Assembly (NCBI GenBank): GCA_902599605.1
Contig: CACKFV010000002.1
Location: forward strand, 1 to 64,000
Direction of reading: 5' to 3'
From: an uncultured Pelagibacteraceae bacterium
Lineage (GTDB): Bacteria > Pseudomonadota > Alphaproteobacteria > Pelagibacterales > Pelagibacteraceae
Length of the DNA stretch: 64,000 nucleotides
Positions 8,796 through 16,524 of this stretch are shown in pieces. Under the pieces are notes generated by a model, which made no database searches, was not told the DNA's origin, and saw only the letters and a program-made list of their open reading frames with translations. Position 1 is the first letter of the stretch. Each line of letters opens with the position of its first letter. Position numbers and translations under genes: made by a program.

Positions 8796-9475
8796 TAATT
8801 CTTTACTTCTAAATTTTCTTTTGTTCTTATTTCTTTTTGAGTTGTATTAATTTTTTCTTTAGTTTTTCTTTCGTCAATAACATCAGCAAAACTGTGATTT
8901 ACATCTCTATGTCCTGCCTCATCATCTCTAATAACTTTTACAACATCTTTTAATGTTGCATGCAAAGGTAAGTTCCAATAATTTATTGCAACTTCTGGAG
9001 CAGGTTGATCTTTAATTTTGCCGGTTTCTAATTCATGTAAATATTCTGTGTAACTTCTGACAGCTTCTTCTTCAAAGTAACCAACAATTCTATGTGCAGT
9101 TCTTTGAGAAACTAAATAAATAATTGCATAAGTGATTATGAAAATAAACTGTGCAATCATTATTACAATTCTTTCTATAAAAGTTGGTTTTGCAACATGT
9201 ATGAAAGTCATTAAGTGCATTCTTTCATTTTCAGCTTCATCTAAAAGAGTTTTGATCCATCCTTTGTCATCTTCCATCTTTCTAAGAGATTTTAAATGGA
9301 TTAACATTCCAGCAACCATACCAGGAACCGCTGCTACAGTTTCTAAAACAACTGCTCTATGTCCGTACCTTTTTTTGAAAAAAGTATCTGCAAGAAACCT
9401 TAAAAATTTTGTGAAAGATAATGCTACCTTATCACTAAAGTTACTTGGTTTATAATGACTATCTAAATTGTTCAT
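8795..9475 (-). CDS. aox: Alternative oxidase (AOX), di-iron ubiquinol oxidase
   Basis: A non-proton-pumping terminal oxidase that passes electrons from ubiquinol to oxygen at the inner membrane. The di-iron ligand motifs are all visible: LETVAAVPGM (E45), DEAENERMH (E84, H87), FEEEAV (second half) and RDDEAGHRDVNH near the C-terminus. There are two hydrophobic helices that give monotopic membrane attachment (around 45-65 and 95-120). The 226 residues match bacterial AOX, which lacks the mitochondrial targeting segment. It heads a minus-strand operon with a cupredoxin and a DUF4396 protein. AOX is uncommon in bacteria but is known from marine alphaproteobacteria; it bypasses copper-haem oxidases. 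Confidence 0.93.
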   Translation of the reverse strand: MNNLDSHYKPSNFSDKVALSFTKFLRFLADTFFKKRYGHRAVVLETVAAVPGMVAGMLIHLKSLRKMEDDKGWIKTLLDEAENERMHLMTFIHVAKPTFIERIVIMIAQFIFIITYAIIYLVSQRTAHRIVGYFEEEAVRSYTEYLHELETGKIKDQPAPEVAINYWNLPLHATLKDVVKVIRDDEAGHRDVNHSFADVIDERKTKEKINTTQKEIRTKENLEVKN

Positions 9476-9535
9476 AAGGCTTATTTAATCATTATTTAAA
9501 AAAAACCAATGGGGCTAAATTGCATTCAAAAAACG

Positions 9536-10189
9536 TTATTTTTTCTTATTTATTACTAAAGACAATTTTCGAGGAAAACTACCTTCATCAAAATTCTCAA
9601 TACTTATATTAGTAAATCCATCTAAAAGATTCTTTATTTTGTTTTCTGAAAAATAATGAACAATAAAACCATTCATTTCATACATATCCTCTCCTCTATG
9701 CTTTCCTTTCTTAAAATCACCATCCATATGATTTCTCACAGTATAGATATTTAAACCGTCTTTTTTTAAAACTCTCAAAATTTCTTGATTTAAATCTTTT
9801 AAATTTTGATTTGTAAGAGCCATACAAAATAACATATGTGAGTAACATGCTTGAAAATTTTCTTTATCACAATTAAGTTTTTTTCTAATATCGTAATTCT
9901 CAACTTTTATTAAAGCATCTAAATTGTTTTCTTTAGATCTTTTTTTAATAATATTTGTTGCTGACAAACTGTAATCAATTGCATGTACATAAATTCCATT
10001 TTGTGCAAAAAATATTGTATCCCTTCCAAGACCTGCGCCAAGTTCAATAATATTTGTAATGTTGTTTTTTTTAAATAAATCTAGAGCTTTCTTTGCTGAG
10101 TAGCTCGGTTCAAAACCAAACATCTCAGGCTTACTTGAGAAATTACTTTCCCAATGCTGAGATTGTAGGTTTAAAAGTTTTTTGTCCAA
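9536..10189 (-). CDS. Class I SAM-dependent methyltransferase (TehB-like)
   Basis: A soluble methyltransferase of about 217 residues. Motif I is IIELGAGLGRDTIFFAQNG (about 47-65), followed by VHAIDYS and the motif IV-like CYSHMLFCMALTNQNL. The N-terminal SQHWESNFSSKPEMFG pattern is common in TehB/thiol methyltransferase-like proteins. It starts one base after the stop of the peroxiredoxin gene, so the two are likely co-expressed; this may point to detoxification of small electrophiles or metalloids, but the substrate is unknown. Confidence 0.75.
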   Translation of the reverse strand: MDKKLLNLQSQHWESNFSSKPEMFGFEPSYSAKKALDLFKKNNITNIIELGAGLGRDTIFFAQNGIYVHAIDYSLSATNIIKKRSKENNLDALIKVENYDIRKKLNCDKENFQACYSHMLFCMALTNQNLKDLNQEILRVLKKDGLNIYTVRNHMDGDFKKGKHRGEDMYEMNGFIVHYFSENKIKNLLDGFTNISIENFDEGSFPRKLSLVINKKK

Positions 10190-10190
10190 T

Positions 10191-10853
10191 CTACTTAGAT
10201 GGATCTGGAACTTTTCTTAAATAAGGTTTAATTGCATTCCAACCTTTGGGAAACAATTTTTTAGCTTCATCATCCTTAACAGCAGGTACAATGATAACTT
10301 CCTCACCTTTTTTCCAATCAGCTGGGGTTGCTACTTTATGTTTAGCTGTAAGCTGCATTGAGTCTATTGATCTCAATAATTCCATAAAGTTTCTTCCAGT
10401 CGCCATTGGGTAAGTTAAGAACAAACCAATTCTTTTATCAGGTCTTATAATGAAAACTGTTCTAACTGTTTGGTTGTCTACAGCGGTTCTACCCATTGAA
10501 GTAGTTCCTGCATCACCTTCTAACATATTATAAAGTTTTGCAATTTTAAGATCCTCATCAGCTATAATTGGATAGTCTGGTTTTTTTCCAGTTACATCTT
10601 TTATATCTTCTAACCACTTTACGTGGTCTGAAACCGGATCAACACTTAGACCAATAACTTTTACATTTCTTTTTTCAAATTCAGGTTTTAATTTTGCAAG
10701 AGAACCTAATTCTGTTGTGCAAACAGGTGTAAAGTCTTTTGGGTGTGAAAATAAGACACCCCAACTATCACCTAGCCATTCATGAAATGAAATATCACCA
10801 ATTGTTGTTTTAGCTTTAAAGTCAGGCGCTAAACTATTTATTTTTAGAGTCAT
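10191..10853 (-). CDS. 1-Cys peroxiredoxin (Prx6 family)
   Basis: A cytoplasmic thiol peroxidase reducing hydrogen peroxide and organic peroxides. The peroxidatic cysteine is C45 in HPKDFTPVCTTELG, and no resolving cysteine is present in the rest of the protein, which defines the 1-Cys/Prx6 type. The C-terminal dimerisation domain (about 165-220, with KKLFPKGW) is present, and length (220) is normal. It is divergent from the persulfide-dioxygenase-like gene across a short gap, and heads a two-gene unit with a methyltransferase. Confidence 0.93.
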   Translation of the reverse strand: MTLKINSLAPDFKAKTTIGDISFHEWLGDSWGVLFSHPKDFTPVCTTELGSLAKLKPEFEKRNVKVIGLSVDPVSDHVKWLEDIKDVTGKKPDYPIIADEDLKIAKLYNMLEGDAGTTSMGRTAVDNQTVRTVFIIRPDKRIGLFLTYPMATGRNFMELLRSIDSMQLTAKHKVATPADWKKGEEVIIVPAVKDDEAKKLFPKGWNAIKPYLRKVPDPSK

Positions 10854-10928
10854 TTACATCTCCTTTTTAAAAACAAATTATACGCAAGATTGATTTGCTA
10901 TGCAATTTTTTATATGATGATGATTAAT

Positions 10929-11621
10929 ATGATTTTTGAACAACTATTCGATACTAAGTCTTCAACTTACACGTACATACTGTCAAGCGGTGAAGGTCGT
11001 GAGGCTTTAATAATAGATCCGGTAATAGAGCACACTGAAGAATATATAAAACTTTTAGAAAAACTAAAATTAAAATTGGTAAAAGTAATTGATACACATA
11101 TTCATGCTGATCATATTACAGGACTAAATGAGTTAAGTAAAAGAACAAGTTGTACAAAAATAATGGGTGAAAATTCTAAATCTGAAGTGGTTGATTTAAG
11201 AGTTAAAGAAAATGAAAAAATTAAATTAGATGGTATTGAATTAAAAGTTTTGTACACACCTGGACACACAGATTGTTCATATAGTTTTTTAATGAAAGAT
11301 AGAGTTTTCACTGGAGATACTTTATTAATTAATGGGACTGGAAGAACTGATTTTCAAAATGGAAATGCTAAACAACAATACGATTCATTATTCAATAAAT
11401 TGCTTAAACTTCCAGAAAGCACAATAGTTTTTCCTGCACATGATTATAATGGGAAAAAGAATTCTACAATTGGCAGTGAAATAAAAAATAATCCAAGATT
11501 ACAAGTTAATTCAATAGATCAATATGTAGAGATCATGAATAATTTAAAATTAGCTAATCCAAAAATGATGGATGTAGCTGTACCTGCAAACGTAAAAGGC
11601 CTTACTTTAAATCAAATTTAA
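10929..11621 (+). CDS. MBL-fold hydrolase, persulfide dioxygenase (ETHE1)-like
   Basis: A cytoplasmic metallo-beta-lactamase-fold enzyme. HIHADH lies at residues 57-62 and the later metal ligands are in TPGHTDCS, FTGDTLL and FPAHDY. The N-terminal FEQLFDTKSSTYTYIL and GRTDFQNG segments match ETHE1-type persulfide dioxygenases, which oxidise glutathione persulfide to sulfite using one iron. I start it at ATG 10929 because family members begin with MIF-x-QLFD; longer in-frame starts (TTG 10890, ATG 10914, 10917 or 10920) add residues with no family match. It is divergent from peroxiredoxin and upstream of a metallothionein-like gene and the cysteine synthesis pair. A glyoxalase II role is less likely. 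Confidence 0.85.
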   Translation: MIFEQLFDTKSSTYTYILSSGEGREALIIDPVIEHTEEYIKLLEKLKLKLVKVIDTHIHADHITGLNELSKRTSCTKIMGENSKSEVVDLRVKENEKIKLDGIELKVLYTPGHTDCSYSFLMKDRVFTGDTLLINGTGRTDFQNGNAKQQYDSLFNKLLKLPESTIVFPAHDYNGKKNSTIGSEIKNNPRLQVNSIDQYVEIMNNLKLANPKMMDVAVPANVKGLTLNQI

Positions 11622-11637
11622 AGCGACAAAATTTGGG

Positions 11638-11665
11638 TTGATTATTAAGTTATTAGCTCTATATA
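11638..11665 (+). promoter_or_regulatory. Possible promoter of the metallothionein-like gene
   Basis: TTGATT (11638-11643) and TATATA (11660-11665) are separated by 16 nt, which resembles a sigma70-type promoter. Transcription would start about at the ATG at 11672, so the message might be leaderless; no Shine-Dalgarno sequence is seen before that ATG. AT-rich DNA gives many such matches by chance. Confidence 0.3.
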
Positions 11666-11671
11666 TCAATT

Positions 11672-11788
11672 ATGGCTTGCGACAATTCAAAATGTATTTG
11701 CACAAACTGCACTAACGACACATGTGCTTGCGACGGGGATATGCAATGTAATTGCAAACCTGAAGGTGTTTGTTGTTGTTGCAATTAA
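11672..11788 (+). CDS. Metallothionein-like cysteine-rich small protein (38 aa)
   Basis: A short gene encoding 38 residues, 12 of them cysteine (positions 3, 8, 10, 13, 18, 20, 26, 28, 34-37). The cysteines fall in CxC pairs (CIC, CAC, CNC) with a final CCCC block, the pattern of metal-thiolate cluster proteins. It has no hydrophobic stretch, and is therefore a small cytosolic metal buffer or scavenger in all likelihood. It fills an otherwise unexplained gap of 192 bp between the persulfide-dioxygenase-like gene and cysE, all on the plus strand. Codon choice is consistent with coding (varied Cys codons TGC and TGT). No close family is recognised, so metal preference is open. Confidence 0.75.
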   Translation: MACDNSKCICTNCTNDTCACDGDMQCNCKPEGVCCCCN

Positions 11789-11813
11789 TAAGCTAATTTA
11801 ATTTCACAAAATT

Positions 11814-12395
11814 ATGAATGAATTTTTAGAGTCTATAATTAAGAGAGATCCTGCTGCCAAATCAAAGTTAAGTATCATTTTAACTTATCCTGGTGCTAAG
11901 GCTGTTTTTTTCCACAAGATTGCAAATTTTTTTGCAATTGCAAAGTTTCATTTAGTTGCAAGAATAATTTCTCAGTTTTCAAGATTTTTAACAGGAATAG
12001 AAATTCATCCAAAAGCAAACATTGGTAAAAATTTATTTATAGATCATGGAATGGGAGTTGTGATTGGTGAAACTTCAGAAATTGGAGATAACGTAACGAT
12101 CTATCACATGGCAACACTAGGTGGTATATCACCAAGCGTAAACTCAAACGAACAAAGAAATATTAAAAGACATCCTACACTTAAAGATAATGTTGTAGTT
12201 GGATCTGGTGCACAAATACTTGGGCCAGTAACTATTGGCAAAAATGCAAAGATTGGTGCAAACGCAGTTGTCACAAAAGATGTTCCAGAAAATGCAGTGA
12301 TGGTTGGAATACCAGCAAAAAATGTTGGGGAAACTTCTGGCTCAGATGAGAATTTTAAACCTTACGGTATAACTTCTGAAAGTGATAAAAGTTAA
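11814..12395 (+). CDS. cysE: Serine O-acetyltransferase
   Basis: Makes O-acetylserine from serine and acetyl-CoA, the first step of cysteine synthesis. The left-handed beta-helix hexapeptide repeats run from about residue 60 to 165, with the signature [23 protein letters not shown] carrying the catalytic His and the GGIS loop. At 193 residues it resembles the short CysE type that lacks the long N-terminal helical domain of the E. coli enzyme. It is followed immediately by cysK, the next pathway step. Confidence 0.93.
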   Translation: MNEFLESIIKRDPAAKSKLSIILTYPGAKAVFFHKIANFFAIAKFHLVARIISQFSRFLTGIEIHPKANIGKNLFIDHGMGVVIGETSEIGDNVTIYHMATLGGISPSVNSNEQRNIKRHPTLKDNVVVGSGAQILGPVTIGKNAKIGANAVVTKDVPENAVMVGIPAKNVGETSGSDENFKPYGITSESDKS

Positions 12396-12396
12396 T

Positions 12397-13398
12397 ATGA
12401 AAAATGCTCAAAATAATTTTATTGAAGGGATCGGTAATACACCGTTAGTAAAATTAAGAGCTGCATCAGAAATTACTGGATGCAATATATATGGTAAAGC
12501 AGAATACTTAAATCCAGGTGGATCCGTAAAAGATAGAGCGGCTTTAGCATTGATTAAAGACGCTCAAGAAAAAAAATTAATTTCAAAAGGTGGGACGATT
12601 GTTGAAGGAACAGCAGGTAATACAGGTATTGGTCTTTGCCTAATTGGAAATTCTATTGGGTATAAAACAATTATTGTAATGAATGATAATCAAACTCAAG
12701 AAAAAAAAGACATGTTAAAGAACATGGGAGCTGATTTAAGACTAGTTCCACCTAAACCATACAAAGATGATGGCAATTATGTAAAAGTTGCTGGAAGACT
12801 CGCCGATGAATTAAAGAGTAGCAACAACCATGGAGTGGTTTGGGCTAATCAATTTGATAATACCGCTAACTCTAAAGGACATTATGAGACGACAGGGCCA
12901 GAAATATGGATGCAAACTGATGGAAAAGTTGACGGTTTTGTTTGTTCATCAGGTACTGGTGGAACTATTGCTGGTGTAAGTAGTTTTTTGAAAGAAAAAA
13001 ATAAAAATATCAAAATTTATTTATCAGATCCCGCTGGATCTTCACTTTATAACTATGTTGAAAATGGAGAGTTAAAAGGTGAAGGTAATTCTATAACTGA
13101 AGGTATAGGATCAAGTAGAGTTACGGCTAATTTTGCTGAAGCAAAAATTGATGGTGCTTTCTCAATTGAAGATAAAGAGTCTCTACCAGTGTTATATGAC
13201 CTAATTCAAAACGAAGGTTTAAGTTTAGGAACGAGTTGTGGTGTAAATATTGCTGGAGCTATTAGACTTGGTAAAAAATTAGGACCGGGTAAGACAATTG
13301 TTACTATTCTTTGCGACAGATCAGATAAATACAACTCCAAGCTGTTTAATAAGAAGTTTTTACAAGAAAAAGGTCTTCCAATTCCCGCTTGGATTTAA
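12397..13398 (+). CDS. cysK: Cysteine synthase (O-acetylserine sulfhydrylase)
   Basis: A PLP enzyme that makes cysteine from O-acetylserine and sulfide. The PLP lysine is K45 in NPGGSVKDRAAL, and the phosphate-binding loop is GTAGNTGIGL (about 68-77). I choose ATG 12397, one base after the cysE stop; an in-frame GTG at 12382 would overlap cysE and adds only five residues. The family-typical start ends in IGNTPLVKL. At 333 residues it is slightly longer than E. coli CysK and has an extended segment around 110-140, as in CBS-like homologues. Confidence 0.93.
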   Translation: MKNAQNNFIEGIGNTPLVKLRAASEITGCNIYGKAEYLNPGGSVKDRAALALIKDAQEKKLISKGGTIVEGTAGNTGIGLCLIGNSIGYKTIIVMNDNQTQEKKDMLKNMGADLRLVPPKPYKDDGNYVKVAGRLADELKSSNNHGVVWANQFDNTANSKGHYETTGPEIWMQTDGKVDGFVCSSGTGGTIAGVSSFLKEKNKNIKIYLSDPAGSSLYNYVENGELKGEGNSITEGIGSSRVTANFAEAKIDGAFSIEDKESLPVLYDLIQNEGLSLGTSCGVNIAGAIRLGKKLGPGKTIVTILCDRSDKYNSKLFNKKFLQEKGLPIPAWI

Positions 13399-13474
13399 TT
13401 TTTTTTCGCGCACTCTTTAATAAATCTTTTACATAATAAAAATATTGTAGTTAAATAATTTCATAATTAAGACT

Positions 13475-13876
13475 ATGAACGAACTACTTAAAAAAAATTT
13501 CTTCTCACTTTTGTTAATCATCCTATTTAGTTTGTTTATTTTTTCGTTGGCTTTAGCTGATTTAACAAAAAATAAAAAGGAAAAAGCATGGGACTGTGTT
13601 GGAATTTACATGGCAAATTACTTTTTACCTTCTGGTGAAAAATTTGAGTATGGAATGAAAGAAAAATCGATGGCATCAGTTAAAGTTTGGAAAGAATATG
13701 CGATCGAAGTAGGTATAAAAGAGGCTGATTGGGATAAAGGTGTAAACAAAGCTGTCGATAAACACTATGGATCAAAATATAGTGAAAAAGCAACTAATCA
13801 GTGTCATAGTTTTTTAGAAGCTACTATCCCTAATGGCAAAGATAGAGTAAAGAAAGTTGCTCAAACTCTATATTAG
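13475..13876 (+). CDS. Small secreted or membrane-anchored protein of unknown function
   Basis: A 133-residue protein with an N-terminal hydrophobic segment (about 9-28, LLLIILFSLFIFSLALA) that could be a signal peptide or anchor. The mature part is soluble and polar, with two cysteines (in WDCVGIY and NQCHSFL) that could form a disulfide in the periplasm. I do not recognise a family. It starts a run of four small plus-strand genes. Confidence 0.65.
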   Translation: MNELLKKNFFSLLLIILFSLFIFSLALADLTKNKKEKAWDCVGIYMANYFLPSGEKFEYGMKEKSMASVKVWKEYAIEVGIKEADWDKGVNKAVDKHYGSKYSEKATNQCHSFLEATIPNGKDRVKKVAQTLY

Positions 13877-13879
13877 TAA

Positions 13880-14167
13880 ATGAGCGGCTATCTAATTGCT
13901 CAACTCAACATGACAGACAAAGAAAGTTTTAAGCTTTATGCTGAAACAGTGCCTGAGTCTGTAAAAAAATTTGGTGGCAAGTACTTAGTTAGAGCTGGAG
14001 AGTTTAAATCAATGCAAGGAAAGTGGGATTTCACAAGAAATGTAATTATTGAATTTCCAACTTACGAGAAAGCGTTAGAATGGTACAACTCCGACCTATA
14101 TAAGCCATTAAAAGAATTGCGCCAAAAGGGATCTGAAGGTAATATAATAATTATCAAAGGGATATAA
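13880..14167 (+). CDS. DUF1330-family protein
   Basis: A 95-residue alpha-beta protein with the ferredoxin-like dimeric barrel fold of the DUF1330 family. Typical features are YLIAQLNMTDKESFKLY at the start, KFGGKYLVRAG in the middle and IIEFPTYEKALEWYNSDLY near 63-75. Family members are small cytosolic proteins of unknown function related to monooxygenase-like barrels. It begins 3 nt after the preceding gene's stop. Confidence 0.8.
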   Translation: MSGYLIAQLNMTDKESFKLYAETVPESVKKFGGKYLVRAGEFKSMQGKWDFTRNVIIEFPTYEKALEWYNSDLYKPLKELRQKGSEGNIIIIKGI

Positions 14168-14179
14168 AAAGGAGATAGT

Positions 14180-14596
14180 ATGATAGATAAGTTTGGAAAT
14201 ATTTTTTATTTAATAATTTACTTAGTTCATTTCATTATTGTTGGAAGCTACGCATTCCAATTAGTTTTCGGAACTCAGAAGTTTCTTGAAGGCAGAGGGG
14301 TAGATAAAACAGCAACTTTAATAACAAGATTTGCTGGTTCATTTATGATTGCAATGGTTTTAATGGCAATATATATCGCTTTCATAAGATCGGGTGGTTT
14401 AGATGCTACTTGGGCATTTTTTAATTTAGTTTTTATAATTAATGTCACAATATTATGTGCAAATTTTTATACTTTAAAAATTGATAAAACTGGTTTGACT
14501 GAGAAAACTAGAAATGATGGAATATATGCTCCATTAGTTCTAGTTATTATTAGCGCCGTTCTTTGTTACGGATTAGCAGATAAAATTTACGTTTAA
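14180..14596 (+). CDS. Four-helix integral membrane protein of unknown function
   Basis: A 138-residue protein with about four hydrophobic helices (about 8-29, 48-66, 76-98 and 114-133) and short loops. A strong Shine-Dalgarno (AAAGGAGATAGT before the ATG) fixes the start. No catalytic or binding motif is seen and no family is recognised. It lies between a DUF1330 gene and a DUF2798-like gene. Confidence 0.65.
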   Translation: MIDKFGNIFYLIIYLVHFIIVGSYAFQLVFGTQKFLEGRGVDKTATLITRFAGSFMIAMVLMAIYIAFIRSGGLDATWAFFNLVFIINVTILCANFYTLKIDKTGLTEKTRNDGIYAPLVLVIISAVLCYGLADKIYV

Positions 14597-14613
14597 TTTT
14601 AATAAATTATCGA

Positions 14614-14835
14614 ATGTTTCCAAAAAAATATTCTAATTTATTATTTATTTTAATCATGGGGTTTGGGATGAGCCTCATGATGACACTAATCATTACATAC
14701 ATAAACACAGGGATGGATAGTGAATACATAAATAGATTTTTAAAGGCTTGGGTTGTTAGTCTTCCTATTGCAATAATAGCTGCCTTGGTGGTTGGTCCAG
14801 TAACTAAAAATTTTGTGGATAAGATTACTAAATAA
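14614..14835 (+). CDS. DUF2798-like two-helix membrane protein
   Basis: A 73-residue membrane protein with two helices (about 8-30 and 45-65). The pattern FPKKYSNLLFILIMGFGMSLMMT, then FLKAWVVSLPIAIIAALVVGPV, resembles DUF2798, a family of unknown function found widely in proteobacteria. It begins 17 nt after the previous membrane protein and converges on the SMR transporter. Confidence 0.7.
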   Translation: MFPKKYSNLLFILIMGFGMSLMMTLIITYINTGMDSEYINRFLKAWVVSLPIAIIAALVVGPVTKNFVDKITK

Positions 14836-14837
14836 AT

Positions 14838-15173
14838 TTAGTTTGTTTTGCCTAAAAAATTTACCAGTATCACGCCAATTATAATTAAAGATATACCTAT
14901 AATTCCGTATATGTTTGGAACCTGATTATATTTCAATATTCCAAATATTGTTACGGCAGTTATAGTCAAACCCCCATATGTTGCATAGGTAAAGCCAACA
15001 GGTATTGTCATCATTGCTTTTGCTAGAAAAAATATACAAAGAACAATTGTTATTATACACATCGTAGCTGGTACAAGATTTGTAAATCCATTAGTAGTTT
15101 TTAAAAAGCCATTGGAGGTAATTCCTAATATTACAGCCAACAAAAGATATATATATCCAATTAAATTCGTCAT
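14838..15173 (-). CDS. Small multidrug resistance (SMR/EmrE) family transporter
   Basis: A 111-residue, four-helix inner-membrane protein of the SMR family, which exchanges cationic compounds or guanidinium for protons as a dimer. Helix 1 would normally carry the essential glutamate (EmrE E14); here helix 1 reads YIYLLLAVILGITSNGFLK with no glutamate, which is odd. TYATYGGLTITAVTIFG is the family's GxG-type dimer helix. It starts 3 nt after the AhpD-like gene ends. The missing acidic residue suggests a lipid-like or non-drug substrate, or altered function. Confidence 0.75.
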   Translation of the reverse strand: MTNLIGYIYLLLAVILGITSNGFLKTTNGFTNLVPATMCIITIVLCIFFLAKAMMTIPVGFTYATYGGLTITAVTIFGILKYNQVPNIYGIIGISLIIIGVILVNFLGKTN

Positions 15174-15176
15174 TGC

Positions 15177-15569
15177 TTATTTATAAATTTTATCTACTTC
15201 AACTTGATACGCTTCAACAAGTTTATTGTTTTGATTTGCAATGCCAACTACATCAATCATCTCCTTAATCATCTCGTCAGATGCACCCTTTTTTTTAGCA
15301 GCAAAAGTATGTGATCTGGTACAGTAACTACAACTATTTGTTATTGATACAGCAACATAAATTAATTCTTTGGTAACTGAGTCTAGTGCACCATCTTTCA
15401 TGATTTGTTTAAGATTATTCCAAGTTCTTTCTAAAAGTTGTGGGTTATGTGCTATAGATTTCCAAAAATTTGGAATTTTAGTAATTTTCCTGGTTTTCTT
15501 AATTTCATTAAAAATTCTTTTTACTTTTATATTAGCTTTTTTTTCGTTAATTGGTTTGAATATTTCCAT
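15177..15569 (-). CDS. Carboxymuconolactone decarboxylase/AhpD-like protein
   Basis: A 130-residue all-helical protein of the CMD/AhpD superfamily. The redox motif SCSYCTRSH (CxxC-x3-H, about 84-92) marks the AhpD-like alkylhydroperoxidase group rather than true carboxymuconolactone decarboxylases. It probably reduces peroxides or acts on small thiol substrates. It is co-oriented with the SMR transporter gene three bases downstream. A good Shine-Dalgarno (AGGAGG upstream of the ATG) supports the start. Confidence 0.85.
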   Translation of the reverse strand: MEIFKPINEKKANIKVKRIFNEIKKTRKITKIPNFWKSIAHNPQLLERTWNNLKQIMKDGALDSVTKELIYVAVSITNSCSYCTRSHTFAAKKKGASDEMIKEMIDVVGIANQNNKLVEAYQVEVDKIYK

Positions 15570-15645
15570 ATTCCTCCTCTTTTTTAATGCATTGTAATTT
15601 AGTTATTTATATAAATAAATATTTAAATTAATAAATAAAAAACTA

Positions 15646-16524
15646 ATGAGCTCAAAAAAGATAGTAATCACAGGTGGCGCTGGTTTTGTAGGTACTAATT
15701 TAATTAGATTACTTTTAAAGAAGACAAATTACAAATTGATTTCAATTGATGATTACAGCTCTAGTACACGTAAAAATCATATTAAAAATTCTCGAGTAAA
15801 GTACATTGTGGCTCATACTAAGAATATCTCTACAATATTAAATCCAAAACAAGTACATTCAATTTTTCATTTTGGAGAATTTGCAAGAATTTATCAAAGT
15901 TTTTTACAAATGGATAAATGTATTGAATCTAACTCAATTGGAACAAATGCAGTTTTTAATTTCTGCCTTAAAAATAAAATTAAACTAATTTATAGCGCAA
16001 CATCTGCATCACTTGGCAATAAAGGGAATGATAAAAACCTATCTCCATATGCATTTACAAAAGCAAAAAATTTGGAGTTATTAGAAAATTTAAAAAAATG
16101 GTTTAAGTTTAAATTTGAAGTGATTTATTTTTATAATGTATATGGCCCTAATCAAATAAGTAAGGGGAACATGGCTACTGTAATTGGAATATTCGAAGAA
16201 TGTTACAAAAAAAATAAAGCTTTGCCAGTAGTGAAACCAGGATCTCAATCAAGAAGATTTACCCACATTGATGATACAGTTAATGTTTGTTATGTCGCTT
16301 GGAAAAAAAATCTATGTAGACATTATAGTATTTCACATAAGCAAAGTTTTACGATTTTAGAGGTTGCGAGGATGTTTAAGAGACGAATTAGGCTTTTATC
16401 AAAAAGACCTGGTGAAAGATATGCATCAGCACTTACTACAATGAATTTATCAAATAAAGTTTATAAGCATTTTGGTAAAATCAAACTCAGAGATTATATT
16501 AAATCTTTTATTTACAGTAATTAA
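15646..16524 (+). CDS. NAD-dependent epimerase/dehydratase (GalE-like extended SDR)
   Basis: A cytosolic nucleotide-sugar enzyme of the extended short-chain dehydrogenase family. The Rossmann motif GGAGFVGTN (about 9-17) and the catalytic YxxxK (SPYAFTKAK, around 137-145) with an upstream serine/threonine (SATSAS) are visible. It resembles UDP-glucose 4-epimerases, at 292 residues slightly short. The 3' end overlaps the convergent HisN-like gene by 4 nt. The sugar substrate is not readable. Confidence 0.85.
   Translation: MSSKKIVITGGAGFVGTNLIRLLLKKTNYKLISIDDYSSSTRKNHIKNSRVKYIVAHTKNISTILNPKQVHSIFHFGEFARIYQSFLQMDKCIESNSIGTNAVFNFCLKNKIKLIYSATSASLGNKGNDKNLSPYAFTKAKNLELLENLKKWFKFKFEVIYFYNVYGPNQISKGNMATVIGIFEECYKKNKALPVVKPGSQSRRFTHIDDTVNVCYVAWKKNLCRHYSISHKQSFTILEVARMFKRRIRLLSKRPGERYASALTTMNLSNKVYKHFGKIKLRDYIKSFIYSN

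Noticed and set aside
10890..10928. N-terminal extension of the persulfide dioxygenase-like protein
   Set aside because: Family proteins start at MIF-x-QLFD (10929); the earlier TTG and ATG codons add non-homologous residues.
12382..12396. GTG start for cysK overlapping cysE
   Set aside because: It adds only five untypical residues; ATG at 12397 directly follows the cysE stop.
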